In this document: positions 1 through 8,383 of the stretch, piece by piece
Position numbering within the stretch: the stretch's first letter is position 1
Layout: each line of letters starts with the position of its first letter
Assembly: GCA_033721915.1 (NCBI GenBank)
Contig: JAWWAC010000012.1
Location: forward strand, 1 to 64,000
Direction: 5' to 3'
Length of the DNA stretch: 64,000 nucleotides
Origin: REBR01 sp033721915
GTDB lineage: Bacteria > Pseudomonadota > Gammaproteobacteria > Pseudomonadales > Oleiphilaceae
Notes under the pieces: generated by a model
What the model saw: the letters and a program-made list of their open reading frames with translations, nothing else
The model's database searches: none
What the model was told of the DNA's origin: nothing
Position numbers and translations under genes: made by a program

Positions 1-2
1 CC

Positions 3-59
3 ACCTATGCCAATCCGGATTCGATGATCGCCAGGGCCTACCGTTCACAGAATCCGTGA
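3..59 (+). CDS. C-terminal end of a PEGA/Sel1-type exported protein (5' end outside window)
   Basis: Only the last 18 codons and the TGA stop are present. The tail (TYANPDSMIARAYRSQNP) matches the C-terminus of the next complete gene (TFANPDSMMAKAHRLQNP) at 13 of 18 positions. The nucleotide similarity continues a few bases past both stop codons (ACGGCG). I infer a tandem paralogue of the gene at 114-1226, so probably also an exported PEGA/Sel1-repeat protein, but the domain part lies outside the window. Confidence 0.75.
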   Translation, partial: TYANPDSMIARAYRSQNP

Positions 60-113
60 ACGGCGAAATCTGGCTGCTCTGTCGGTGAATCTCTCTACCA
101 GTTGGGTAACACC

Positions 114-1226
114 ATGAACAAGAAACAGCCCCTCCTGCTCCTCGTCATTATCACGGCTTCTTTGCTGGCTTCCAACGCCTTTGCCGAGACGCTGATACGT
201 ATCGGCTGCGTTGGCGAGGCTGAGGGTGCCAGGGTGTTTATCAACGGCGAATTTGCCGACAACTGCCCGGCAAACCTGTTTATTGAGCCGGGCCGCAAGC
301 GTATCCGTGTGGTTAAATCCGTGGGCGAGGGTTATGAGCGTGTTTACGAAACCGAACTGGTCCTGCGGGCTGACAGCCCCAAAAGGGTGAATGTTGAGCT
401 CTCACAGCCCCAGATGACCGCAGAGGCCAGGCAGCGCCTTGAGCAGGAAAAACAGCGTGTCGAGCAGGAGCTGGCCCGCAAAACCCTGGAGGCCGCCCGT
501 GCCGGGGAAATCGATGCGATGCGTCAGATGGCCACCTTTTATCGCCGGGGCAAGGGCGTTGAACAGAGCCTTGAGAAAGCCCGTTTCTGGGACAACAAAG
601 CCAGCGATGCCGAGCTGGCTGAACAGGCCGAAGCACTGCGACAGCGGGCGGAAGATGGCAGCATTGATGCCATGCGGGAACTGGCGGAGTATTACGACCA
701 GGGCCGGGGTGTGGAAAAAGACAGCGACAAAGCCGCTCTCTGGCGCAACAAGGCCCATGAGCTGGAAGCCAACAGAACGCTGGCCGAGGCTGAAGCCGGT
801 GATGTGAAGGCCATGGAAGCCATGTCGGAATTGTATGCCGAAGGCAAGGGTGTCAGGCGTGATCCCTACAAAAGTGACGAATGGGCCATCAGGGTCCGGG
901 AGATCAGGCAGACTCAACTGGAACAGGAAAAAGCCATGGAAAGGCAACAGAAGGCTCAGGAGAAGCTGAATAACATCGACTTTTTCCAGTACACCAAAGA
1001 AGGCCGGTCCATGCTGGGTCGTCCCCCCAACACGCCACTGGAACATACGGTGTACAGCCTTTTTGTCCCGCCGTCTGTCGCTATGGGCCTGTTGGCGGAT
1101 CTGACAGCAGCACCCACCAAAACCGTGCAAAAAATCCGCCTGAAAAATGACATCGCGGCGCGTCCGTCCACCTTTGCCAATCCGGACTCGATGATGGCGA
1201 AGGCACACCGGTTACAGAATCCATAA
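114..1226 (+). CDS. Exported protein with PEGA-like domain and Sel1 repeats
   Basis: The 370-residue product starts with a signal peptide (residues 1-24, cleavage after NAFA). Residues about 28-98 look like a PEGA domain (GARVFINGEF, then PGRKRIRVVK). Three Sel1-like repeats follow at about 130-245; each has the A-x-x-G-x-x-x-A-M pattern and a GKGV or GRGV turn. A charged helix (270-300) and a conserved-looking tail ending in QNP complete it. Sel1 repeats usually act as protein-binding scaffolds and PEGA domains occur in surface or periplasmic proteins, so a periplasmic scaffold is likely; the exact role is unknown. I chose ATG 114 because it begins a clean signal peptide; an in-frame TTG lies 12 bases upstream. 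It is a tandem paralogue of the gene ending at 59 and is followed closely by a DUF4105 lipoprotein gene. Confidence 0.8.
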   Translation: MNKKQPLLLLVIITASLLASNAFAETLIRIGCVGEAEGARVFINGEFADNCPANLFIEPGRKRIRVVKSVGEGYERVYETELVLRADSPKRVNVELSQPQMTAEARQRLEQEKQRVEQELARKTLEAARAGEIDAMRQMATFYRRGKGVEQSLEKARFWDNKASDAELAEQAEALRQRAEDGSIDAMRELAEYYDQGRGVEKDSDKAALWRNKAHELEANRTLAEAEAGDVKAMEAMSELYAEGKGVRRDPYKSDEWAIRVREIRQTQLEQEKAMERQQKAQEKLNNIDFFQYTKEGRSMLGRPPNTPLEHTVYSLFVPPSVAMGLLADLTAAPTKTVQKIRLKNDIAARPSTFANPDSMMAKAHRLQNP

Positions 1227-1252
1227 ACGGCGTGTGGCGGGAGGTCCGGAGA

Positions 1253-2839
1253 ATGGGCACATTCAAACCCATGGCACTGTTACTGGCGGGTCTGAGCCTG
1301 ATTTCAGGCTGCGCCGCCTACACCCCGCCTCCCACCGATACCGACAACCAGGGGTCAGTTACCCTCGAGACCCTTCGGCAATCAGGGCCAGAAGCGCCGT
1401 TCAGCGAGACACTCCAGCGGCTGGATATCGGGCCCGACCGGGGATTCGAGTCATTCTGGGAAGTGGCCGGTCGCCATGGCGAGCCTCTTGAGGTGGCCTT
1501 TTCACGGGAGCTGGAGCAGTTCACCGGGGACAGGCACTACCCATGTCGCAGACCTCTGCTGTACCGCTACTTTGTCAGCCGCTTTGGTCAGCCGTCACGG
1601 GAAGCGGCGTGCCAAAACGACGTGCCCTTTCTGGTGACCTCCGGCATGGAGGGCAGTGCCCTCACCTGGGTCAACCCGGAACGGGTCAAGGCCATTCATG
1701 TCCTGTTTGCCGGCCAGGGGGACGGGATAGTCTCGCGGTTCGGTCACCTGTCCTTCCGGCTGATTATCTGTCCGGAGGAGCGACATGATGCGTCCTGCGA
1801 TGAGAATCTTTACGAGCATCTGGTGCTGGGCTACCGGGCCCATGTGGACGATCTCAGAATCGATTACTGGTCCGGGCTCTTTGGTGAGTACCGCGCCCAC
1901 CTGTTTGCGAACCCCTTTATGGAAGTGTACCGGGAGTACGCCATCGGCGAATTCCGCGAGCTGTACTCCCTGCCCCTTACCCTCAGCCGCCGGCAAACCC
2001 GCCAGATGGTCAGGGAGCTGTCCGAGATTCACTGGAGCTACGCCGGGGATTATCGCTTCCTGACCAATAACTGCTCGAGCATTGCCCAGAAATACCTGCT
2101 CCACAGTGCCGGGCCCATGGTGCAGGACAGGGCGCTGCATGACATTCGCTGGCGGCCGGATTATTTTTTCCAGCGCTTGCGTGACAGCCGGTACACGGTT
2201 TCAGACACGCTCTCGGATCTGGAAGAGGCGGAACGGGAGGGGTATTACTTTCCCAGCACCCGACCCGTCTATGAAAACGCCTTTGAACTGGTACGCGCAG
2301 CCCGCAACGGTAAAGGTGCCTCCAGTCTGGAGGCGTATCTGGTCATGCCTGTCCCCCGGCGGCTGAACGCGCTCCGGGAGAATGAGGATTATCTCGGCAA
2401 GCTGCTGGAACAGCCGCGCCTGATGGAAGCCCAGAGGCTGCTGGAGGAGCTGGCACTGATTCGTACCGAGAAAACCCTGCTGGCATCACTTTCTGGCTAT
2501 TTCAGCGACAACCCGCCTGAAACACTGGGGCAGAAGCTCAGGCCACTGACAACAGCAGAGGAATTCCGAACCTTCGACCAATGTGTTCTGCAGCCCGTAA
2601 TGGCGGAGTTCCGGCCCCGGCAAAGGCTTTCCGGGATTCCCGGGCCGGGTCAGTCACCCACCCACGCCAGCGGGGAGCGTTGTGGCGGTGCGCAGATGCA
2701 GGCCCGGCTGAAAGGCGCCATCAGGGCATTGAACGACATTGACCCGGAGCGCTGGTCCGGGGTCGATGACGCACTTACCCACTGGGCGGGATCGCTGGAA
2801 GCGGTCTCAATCCTGTCCGAACTGGCGGGCGAATACTGA
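1253..2839 (+). CDS. DUF4105 (Lnb N-terminal-like) lipoprotein
   Basis: The 528-residue protein starts MGTFKPMALLLAGLSLISGC; Cys20 sits in a lipobox, so it should be lipidated and held in the envelope. The central region (about 150-290) has the features of DUF4105: an FGHLSFR motif, a long Tyr-rich stretch, and an invariant NNCS motif at about residues 272-275. DUF4105 is related to the periplasmic Lnb N-terminal domain and is suspected to be a cysteine-type hydrolase; no reaction can be assigned from sequence. ATG 1253 follows GGGAGG/GGAG sequences; a GTG seven codons upstream is less likely. It lies 26 bases after the Sel1 protein gene, so the two are probably co-transcribed. Confidence 0.82.
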   Translation: MGTFKPMALLLAGLSLISGCAAYTPPPTDTDNQGSVTLETLRQSGPEAPFSETLQRLDIGPDRGFESFWEVAGRHGEPLEVAFSRELEQFTGDRHYPCRRPLLYRYFVSRFGQPSREAACQNDVPFLVTSGMEGSALTWVNPERVKAIHVLFAGQGDGIVSRFGHLSFRLIICPEERHDASCDENLYEHLVLGYRAHVDDLRIDYWSGLFGEYRAHLFANPFMEVYREYAIGEFRELYSLPLTLSRRQTRQMVRELSEIHWSYAGDYRFLTNNCSSIAQKYLLHSAGPMVQDRALHDIRWRPDYFFQRLRDSRYTVSDTLSDLEEAEREGYYFPSTRPVYENAFELVRAARNGKGASSLEAYLVMPVPRRLNALRENEDYLGKLLEQPRLMEAQRLLEELALIRTEKTLLASLSGYFSDNPPETLGQKLRPLTTAEEFRTFDQCVLQPVMAEFRPRQRLSGIPGPGQSPTHASGERCGGAQMQARLKGAIRALNDIDPERWSGVDDALTHWAGSLEAVSILSELAGEY

Positions 2840-2885
2840 TTAGGGGCGGCGCCGTCGGGCGCTTCCCTAACCTGAGGAGGTCCTT

Positions 2886-4061
2886 ATGAAATTCCAATTG
2901 AGCGCATGGAGTGTTGTAGCGCTGGCGATGGCGTGCCTGGCCATGCCGTCACAGGCGGAACTCACTGCCAAGCAGGAGAAGCGTCTGAAGATGTTGCAGA
3001 TGCTGGATCAGATGGATCAGATGGACCATCAGGATTTCATGGATGAGATCACCTCCGCCATGGACTGCATCGATTCCCGCAACTTCAACTGTGCCCGGGG
3101 GCGCCTGGAAGAGGCCAGGCAATACATCAATACACAGGAGCAGCAGGAGCGATTGCAGATCGCCCATCAGAGCCTGGACGCCGCCATTGAGCAGGTGCGT
3201 AAAGAGCGGCAGATTGCCCGCCGGATGGAACGGGAGAGACGGGAGCAGGAGCGACTTGAGCGCGAGAGGCAGGAAGAATGGGAACGTGAGCAGGAGCGTC
3301 TGGCCCAGGAGGCCGAGGACCACGACCCCTACTCCCGCAGCCGTGGCTGGGCCATGGCTCTGGAGATTACCAACGCCTATACGGAAGTCATGACCGAGAA
3401 AAACCGGCAGAGGGCGCAACAGATTCAGCAGCAGCAGAACTGGCAGGCACAGCAGGACAATCTCGCCGCACAGCAGCGGCAGCAAAGCCGGCAACAGGCA
3501 GAGCAGTACGAAAGCAACCAGAGGGCTTTGCAGCGAGAACTTGAAGCACAGAGAAAGGCCTTTGCCCGGGAGCAGGCAAAGCGGCGCAGAGAGGCCGAAC
3601 GCACCCTGAGCCGCGCCGCGGCCGGCAGTCAGAGCCGTGAACCCGTGAACGTGGGAGCCACTTCCAGAGCCGGCAGCAGCTCAAGTACCTTTGGCGGGGG
3701 TGGCTCTTCAGCCTCTTCGTATTCAGGCACCAGCGCAAGCTCCGGCTCCGGCAGCAGTGCCTCCTCGCGCAAAAAGCAGAAGGTTTACGAACCCATGCCC
3801 CAGGTCGTGACAGGGGAGACAGACACCTGGTTTTCCGATCGTGACATGGCCGTCGCCTATTCCAGGCTTGGCGCGGTAAACGATGTGCGCGATGAATGTC
3901 GCAACAAAGGTGCCCGATCCGACAGCGTCGGTTTTAAAGACATCAAGCAGGGTGACACACCGGGACGCTGGACCTATGCCAACCCCGATTGCCGGCAGAA
4001 CGGCAATGGCAACTGGAAGTGCCGGGCGGAAGTGCGCACCCATTGTTACCGGATGCAATGA
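2886..4061 (+). CDS. Secreted coiled-coil protein with Cys-containing C-terminal domain, unknown function
   Basis: A strong Shine-Dalgarno (GAGGAGG) precedes ATG 2886. The 391-residue product has a signal peptide cleaved after SQA (residue 24). A long Gln/Arg/Glu-rich region (about 60-245) is predicted by eye as coiled coil. It contains two Cys near the start (MDC, NFNC). A Ser/Gly linker (about 255-295) leads to a compact C-terminal domain of about 90 residues with four Cys (DEC, PDC, WKC, THC), which could form two disulfides in the periplasm. I do not recognise the family. It follows the DUF4105 lipoprotein gene by 46 bases and is likely in the same unit; an envelope structural or tethering role is only a guess. 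Confidence 0.75.
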   Translation: MKFQLSAWSVVALAMACLAMPSQAELTAKQEKRLKMLQMLDQMDQMDHQDFMDEITSAMDCIDSRNFNCARGRLEEARQYINTQEQQERLQIAHQSLDAAIEQVRKERQIARRMERERREQERLERERQEEWEREQERLAQEAEDHDPYSRSRGWAMALEITNAYTEVMTEKNRQRAQQIQQQQNWQAQQDNLAAQQRQQSRQQAEQYESNQRALQRELEAQRKAFAREQAKRRREAERTLSRAAAGSQSREPVNVGATSRAGSSSSTFGGGGSSASSYSGTSASSGSGSSASSRKKQKVYEPMPQVVTGETDTWFSDRDMAVAYSRLGAVNDVRDECRNKGARSDSVGFKDIKQGDTPGRWTYANPDCRQNGNGNWKCRAEVRTHCYRMQ

Positions 4062-4104
4062 GCGACAGGCCCTGCTAAACCCCGACAGGGCCGCATACAA
4101 AGAT

Positions 4105-4132
4105 TTGAATTATTGCTAATATCAGCCATAGT
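4105..4132 (+). promoter_or_regulatory. Weak sigma70 promoter candidate for the small exported protein gene
   Basis: TTGAAT at 4105-4110 is followed after 16 bases by CATAGT at 4127-4132. An alternative extended -10 (TGCTAATAT) overlaps it at 4114-4122. The 159-base gap between the coiled-coil gene and the next start is locally A+T-richer than its surroundings, which suits a promoter. Neither box is strong. Confidence 0.25.
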
Positions 4133-4220
4133 GAATGCCATTGACCATGCATCACACAGACCATAGCCCCGGCGCCCATGGGGCCAGGGCCAAGATCCGG
4201 AACTCCAGGAGAACATCGCA

Positions 4221-4562
4221 ATGCCGGCCAAGATGAAAACCGCGCTGCTTACCATGATGGCGGTGATACTGCTCACTGCTGGCACCAGTGGCTTCGCCCA
4301 AGCCAATACCGTGCAGGAAGAGCCTTCCGCACTGGCCATGCTGGGCGATGCCCTGTTTGCCAGGCCGGCCCTGCTGGCCATTACCGTGGTGGGCAGCGCC
4401 GTCTACACCGTCTCGCTGCCCTTCTCACTGGCCGGCGGCAATGCCGGACAGGCGGGTGACACCCTGGTGGTGGGTCCGGCCAAGGCCACTTTCATCCGCT
4501 GCCTGGGCTGCACCATGTCCGGCCGCCGTACCATGGAAGTGGTTGAGTCCGAAGACGACTGA
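4221..4562 (+). CDS. Small exported/membrane protein of unknown function
   Basis: The 113-residue product begins with a signal peptide (cleavage near AQA, about residue 28). A hydrophobic segment at about 50-72 contains LLAITVVGSAVYTVSLPFSL, so it may be membrane-anchored. It ends in a short basic/acidic tail after a C-L-G-C motif. Pseudomonads carry similar short proteins with the VSLPFSL-type segment, usually left as hypothetical or loosely called multidrug transporter; I do not accept a transport role. AGGAG precedes ATG 4221 by about 9 bases. yrfG starts 13 bases downstream, so it may lead that operon. Confidence 0.65.
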   Translation: MPAKMKTALLTMMAVILLTAGTSGFAQANTVQEEPSALAMLGDALFARPALLAITVVGSAVYTVSLPFSLAGGNAGQAGDTLVVGPAKATFIRCLGCTMSGRRTMEVVESEDD

Positions 4563-4575
4563 ACAGGGAGCCCCC

Positions 4576-5253
4576 ATGATTGACTGGCAGCCTGTCAGCA
4601 CGGTGCTGCTGGACATGGACGGCACCCTGCTGGACCTGCATTACGACAGCTATTTCTGGCTGACCCATCTGCCGAAGCGCTACGCGGAAAGCCGGAAAAT
4701 CCCCATTGAAGACGCCAGGGCCCTGATACTGGATCGCATCCGCCGCGAGCAGGGCACCCTCAACTGGTACTGCGTGGATTACTGGAGCGACCAGCTGAAG
4801 CTGGATGTGGCCCGCCTGAAGGCGGAAGTCAGCCACAAGATCGGATTCCGTCCCCATGTTCAGGCCTTTCTCCGCCAGCTCCAGCGCAGTCAGCGCCGGG
4901 TGGTGATCGTCACCAACGCCCACCAGGCCGGACTGGACCTGAAGCTGTCCCGCACCGGTCTGGCGGGCTTTGTGGACGCTATCCACACCAGCCACAGCTT
5001 CGGTCAGCCCAAGGAATCCCCCGGTTTCTGGAAGGCGCTGCAACAGACCGAGCCCTTCGAGCCCCAGAGCACACTGCTGATTGACGACAGCACACCGGTG
5101 CTGCGCAGTGCCCGGGAATTCGGCATGGGCCAGCTGCTGGCGGTGCTTTCACCGGACAGCCAGGCACAGCCCAGCCAGTGCGACGAGTTTCCCGCCATCC
5201 ATCACTTCGATGAGCTGCTGCCGATTCACAGCGCCCGCTCCCAGGCCCTATAA
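4576..5253 (+). CDS. yrfG: GMP/IMP nucleotidase YrfG, HAD superfamily
   Basis: This 225-residue HAD hydrolase has motif I with nucleophile Asp13 and acid/base Asp15 (LLDMDGT), motif II VIVTNA, a Lys in the QPKES stretch and motif IV LLIDDS. An alpha-helical cap with an NWYC motif follows motif I. E. coli YrfG dephosphorylates purine nucleoside monophosphates and has the same length. The assignment is strengthened by gene order: yrfG-hslR-hslO-pckA is conserved with E. coli. ATG 4576 has an AGGGAG ribosome site 5 bases upstream; a longer open frame upstream only shadows the preceding gene. The stop is 7 bases before hslR. Confidence 0.88.
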   Translation: MIDWQPVSTVLLDMDGTLLDLHYDSYFWLTHLPKRYAESRKIPIEDARALILDRIRREQGTLNWYCVDYWSDQLKLDVARLKAEVSHKIGFRPHVQAFLRQLQRSQRRVVIVTNAHQAGLDLKLSRTGLAGFVDAIHTSHSFGQPKESPGFWKALQQTEPFEPQSTLLIDDSTPVLRSAREFGMGQLLAVLSPDSQAQPSQCDEFPAIHHFDELLPIHSARSQAL

Positions 5254-5260
5254 TGAATCC

Positions 5261-5692
5261 ATGAGCAAAGACGCCGCCCAAAAAAACAGCCAAAACAGCG
5301 ACGATGACAAGGTGCGCCTGGACAAGTGGCTGTGGGCGGCCCGTTTCTTCAAGACCCGCAGCATTGCCCGTGAGGCCATTGAAGGGGGCAAGGTGCGCTA
5401 CGACGATCAGCGCGCCAAACCGGGCCGGGCGGTGGCCATCGGTGCCCGTATCCGTCTGCGTCAGGGGTTTGATGACCGGGAAGTGGTGGTGGAGGCACTG
5501 AGCGACAAGCGCCGTGGCGCCCCCGAGGCACAGCAGCTGTACCGGGAAACCGAGCAGAGCCAGGCCCAGCGGGAAGACGCCGCCTGGCGGCGCAAGACAC
5601 TGCAGGCGGCCCATATGCCACCGGCCCGTCGCCCCAACAAGAAGCAGCGCCGCGAGCTGCAGCGCTTCAAGGAAAATCCGGATTCTCTCTAG
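5261..5692 (+). CDS. hslR: Ribosome-associated heat-shock protein Hsp15
   Basis: The 143-residue protein has an S4 RNA-binding domain at about 18-80 (VRLDKWLWAARFFKTRS, then EGGKVRYDD and PGRAVAIG). A very basic C-terminal tail (ARRPNKKQRRELQR) follows. Hsp15 binds 50S subunits that carry a stalled nascent chain after heat-induced chain release and helps recycle them. The start at 5261 is the only in-frame ATG before the S4 domain; there is no clear Shine-Dalgarno, so translation may be coupled to yrfG, which ends 7 bases upstream. It lies directly upstream of hslO, as in E. coli. Confidence 0.92.
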   Translation: MSKDAAQKNSQNSDDDKVRLDKWLWAARFFKTRSIAREAIEGGKVRYDDQRAKPGRAVAIGARIRLRQGFDDREVVVEALSDKRRGAPEAQQLYRETEQSQAQREDAAWRRKTLQAAHMPPARRPNKKQRRELQRFKENPDSL

Positions 5693-5748
5693 CACAGGCC
5701 CCGGCACAAGCCCGTGGCCTGTCAAAGACTCTTCCTGCAAGGAACTTT

Positions 5749-6597
5749 ATGAACGACTCCGATACTCTGCAACGCTTCCTGTTCGACGATGGCGATGTGC
5801 GCGGCGAACTGGTGCATATGGCCTCCTCACTGCAGGAGGCACTGAGCAAACACGATTACCCGGTGGCCATTGGCCGCCTGCTGGGGGAATCACTGGCGGC
5901 GACAGTGCTGCTCAGTGCCACCCTGAAAATGCAGGGCCGTGTGGCGCTGCAGGCCCGTGGCAACGGCTCTGTCTCACTGCTGATGGCGGAGTGCACCGAC
6001 CAGCGCGGTGTCCGGGGCATCGTCCACGGCGATGCACAGGACGACAGTCAGCGCCTGAGAGGGCTGCTGGGTGAGGGGCAGCTGAGCATCATACTGGAGC
6101 CCGAGAACGGCCAGCGCTACCAGGGCATAGTGCCACTGGAGTCCGCCCGGCTCTCGGACTGCCTGGAGGATTATTTCACCCGCTCCGAGCAGCTGGAGAC
6201 CTTTATACTGCTGGCCTGTGACGGCCAGCATGCCGCCGGGCTGATGCTGCAGAAAATGCCCGGGCGCGCCGGTGACAGCGACCTTTGGGAACGGCTGACC
6301 CAGCTGGCGGCCACCACCAGCGAGGAGGAGCTGCTGACACTGGCACCGGACGAGCTGCTGCACCGTCTCTTCCACGAGGAAAACCTGCAGCGTTACCCGG
6401 CCCAGCCCGTCACCTTTTACTGCCACTGCTCCCGTGAGCGCACGGAAGACGCTCTGCATACCCTCGGCGCCGAGGAGTGCTACGAATTGCTGGCCACACA
6501 GGAGAGCATCGATGTGGACTGCCAGTTCTGCCACGAACACTACCGCTTTGTACAGAAGGATCTGGAGCGCCTGTTTGGCCCACCCAGACGTCACTGA
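5749..6597 (+). CDS. hslO: Redox-regulated chaperone Hsp33
   Basis: At 282 residues it is close to the usual 290. The C-terminal zinc switch is intact: Cys225-His-Cys227 and Cys258-Gln-Phe-Cys261, the CXC...CXXC pattern that binds zinc when reduced and forms disulfides under oxidative stress, activating the holdase. The N-terminal domain contains the GRLLGESLAATVLLSATLK stretch typical of the family. AAGGA precedes ATG 5749. It is co-directional with hslR and pckA. Confidence 0.95.
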   Translation: MNDSDTLQRFLFDDGDVRGELVHMASSLQEALSKHDYPVAIGRLLGESLAATVLLSATLKMQGRVALQARGNGSVSLLMAECTDQRGVRGIVHGDAQDDSQRLRGLLGEGQLSIILEPENGQRYQGIVPLESARLSDCLEDYFTRSEQLETFILLACDGQHAAGLMLQKMPGRAGDSDLWERLTQLAATTSEEELLTLAPDELLHRLFHEENLQRYPAQPVTFYCHCSRERTEDALHTLGAEECYELLATQESIDVDCQFCHEHYRFVQKDLERLFGPPRRH

Positions 6598-6740
6598 CCG
6601 GCACCACTCAAAAGCCTGAACCTGCCTCTTTGGCGGTCGTAATTTGACAATTGCTCTGGCATACTAGCGCGCCTGAACAGCACCCGAGCACGCCGCTCCC
6701 GGCGAAGGGGTCAGGATTACACATTAAGGGCGAGGTCAAC

Positions 6741-8279
6741 GTGAGTCATACCTACACTGATCTGTGCTCAGCACGACTGGTCGAGCTGGCACTGGAACGG
6801 AAAGAAGGGCGCCTGGCCGCCAATGGGTCATTGGTCGTGGAAACCGGTGCCCGCACCGGACGCTCTCCTGTCGACCGTTTTATTGTTGATGAGCCCGGCA
6901 CTTCCGGCGACATTCACTGGGGCCCCATCAACCGCCCCTTTGTGGCGGAGAAGTTCAGCGCCCTGTGGGACCGTGTGGGCCAGTACCTGGAAGAGCGCGA
7001 CCACTTCCTCTCCCACGTCCATGTGGGCTCCGACCCGGCCCATTACCTGCCCGTGGCCATGACCACCGAGACCGCCTGGCAGAACCTCTTCGGCCGCAAC
7101 CTCTTTATCTGCCCCGAGGAATACAACAGCCAGGACCGCCCCCAGTGGCAGATCCGCAACGCCGCCAATTTCGAGTGCATCCCCGAGCGTGACGGCACCA
7201 ACAGCGACGGCTGTGTCATTATCAACTTCGCCACCCGCCAGGTGCTGATCGCCGGTATGCACTACGCCGGCGAGATGAAAAAGGCCATGTTCTCGGTGCA
7301 GAACTTCCTGCTGCCGGCCAACGACGTACTGCCCATGCACTGCTCCGCCAACGTGGGTGACGACGGCCAGACCTGCCTGTTCTTCGGACTCTCCGGCACT
7401 GGCAAGACCACCCTCTCCGCCGACCCGAGCCGCTACCTGATCGGCGACGACGAGCACGGCTGGGGCGAGGGCACGGTGTTCAACCTGGAAGGGGGCTGCT
7501 ACGCCAAGACCATCGACCTGTCCCGCAAGAACGAGCCTATTATCTGGGACGCCATCCGCTTTGGTGCCCTGGTGGAAAACGTGGCCGTGGACGAGGACAC
7601 CCGTGAGCCGGACTACAGCGACACCACACTGACGGAAAACGGCCGCTGCGCCTACCCCCTGGAGCATGTGGAGAAGCGGGTGGAAGCCAACCGGGCCGGT
7701 GAACCCAGCGCCATTGTCTTCCTCACCTGTGACATGACCGGTGTGCTGCCGCCGGTGTCCATACTGAGCAAGGAATCCGCCGCCTATCACTTTCTCAGTG
7801 GCTACACCGCACTGGTGGGCTCCACCGAGATGGGCTCCGACAGCAAGCTCAAGTCCACCTTCTCCACCTGTTTTGGTGCGCCTTTCTTCCCGCGCCCCGC
7901 CGGTGTCTATGCAGAGCTGCTGATGAAGCGCATGCAGGCCTACGGCAGCCGGGTTTTCCTGGTGAACACCGGCTGGACCGGCGGACCCTTCGGTGTGGGC
8001 AAGCGCTTCAGCATCCCCACCACACGGGGCATTATCACCGCCATCCAGTCCGGTGTGCTGAACAACACCGAGACCACCCACCTGCACGATCTCAACCTGG
8101 ACATCCCCAGGGAAGTGCCCGGGGTGGACAGTGCCCTGCTCAACCCCCGGGATACCTGGAATGACCCGTCGGAATACGACCAGAAGGCCCAGGAGCTGAT
8201 CAGCCAGTTTGTGGACAACTTCAAGAAGTTCGAAGTGCCCGAGTCCATACTCAGGGCCGGCCCGCGACTGCGTCCTTAA
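6741..8279 (+). CDS. pckA: Phosphoenolpyruvate carboxykinase (ATP)
   Basis: The enzyme converts oxaloacetate and ATP to phosphoenolpyruvate, CO2 and ADP at the entry to gluconeogenesis. I place the start at GTG 6741 (MSHTYTDL), which has GAGG 6 bases upstream and gives 512 residues, the usual pseudomonad length; a longer frame from 6651 adds 30 unlikely residues. Visible motifs are TGARTGRSP in the substrate region, the P-loop GLSGTGKTT at about 216-224 and the metal-binding LIGDDEHGW at about 234. It follows hslO and ends at a good terminator, so it probably has its own promoter in the 143-base gap, which contains a perfect TTGACA (6644-6649) but no well-spaced -10 box. Confidence 0.95.
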   Translation: MSHTYTDLCSARLVELALERKEGRLAANGSLVVETGARTGRSPVDRFIVDEPGTSGDIHWGPINRPFVAEKFSALWDRVGQYLEERDHFLSHVHVGSDPAHYLPVAMTTETAWQNLFGRNLFICPEEYNSQDRPQWQIRNAANFECIPERDGTNSDGCVIINFATRQVLIAGMHYAGEMKKAMFSVQNFLLPANDVLPMHCSANVGDDGQTCLFFGLSGTGKTTLSADPSRYLIGDDEHGWGEGTVFNLEGGCYAKTIDLSRKNEPIIWDAIRFGALVENVAVDEDTREPDYSDTTLTENGRCAYPLEHVEKRVEANRAGEPSAIVFLTCDMTGVLPPVSILSKESAAYHFLSGYTALVGSTEMGSDSKLKSTFSTCFGAPFFPRPAGVYAELLMKRMQAYGSRVFLVNTGWTGGPFGVGKRFSIPTTRGIITAIQSGVLNNTETTHLHDLNLDIPREVPGVDSALLNPRDTWNDPSEYDQKAQELISQFVDNFKKFEVPESILRAGPRLRP

Positions 8280-8294
8280 ACGCAAAACGTCTCG

Positions 8295-8322
8295 AAAAAC
8301 CCTGCCACGGCAGGGTTTTTTT
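8295..8322 (+). terminator. Rho-independent terminator of pckA
   Basis: A short A run, the stem CCCTGC, a CACG loop, GCAGGG and a run of seven T lie 15 bases after the pckA stop. Confidence 0.88.
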
Positions 8323-8383
8323 ATGGTGGAATGGAAACAGTGAGAGAAACCAACCACGGCAAACCCACTGACAGGATCCAGCC

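Noticed and set aside
402..1208. A 268-codon frame antisense to the Sel1 protein
   Set aside because: Low-complexity Phe/Gly/Arg translation; the plus-strand gene has a signal peptide and repeats.
6644..6670. TTGACA upstream of pckA as a promoter
   Set aside because: No -10 box at 15-19 bases; CATACT is only 10 bases away, so I do not list it as a feature.
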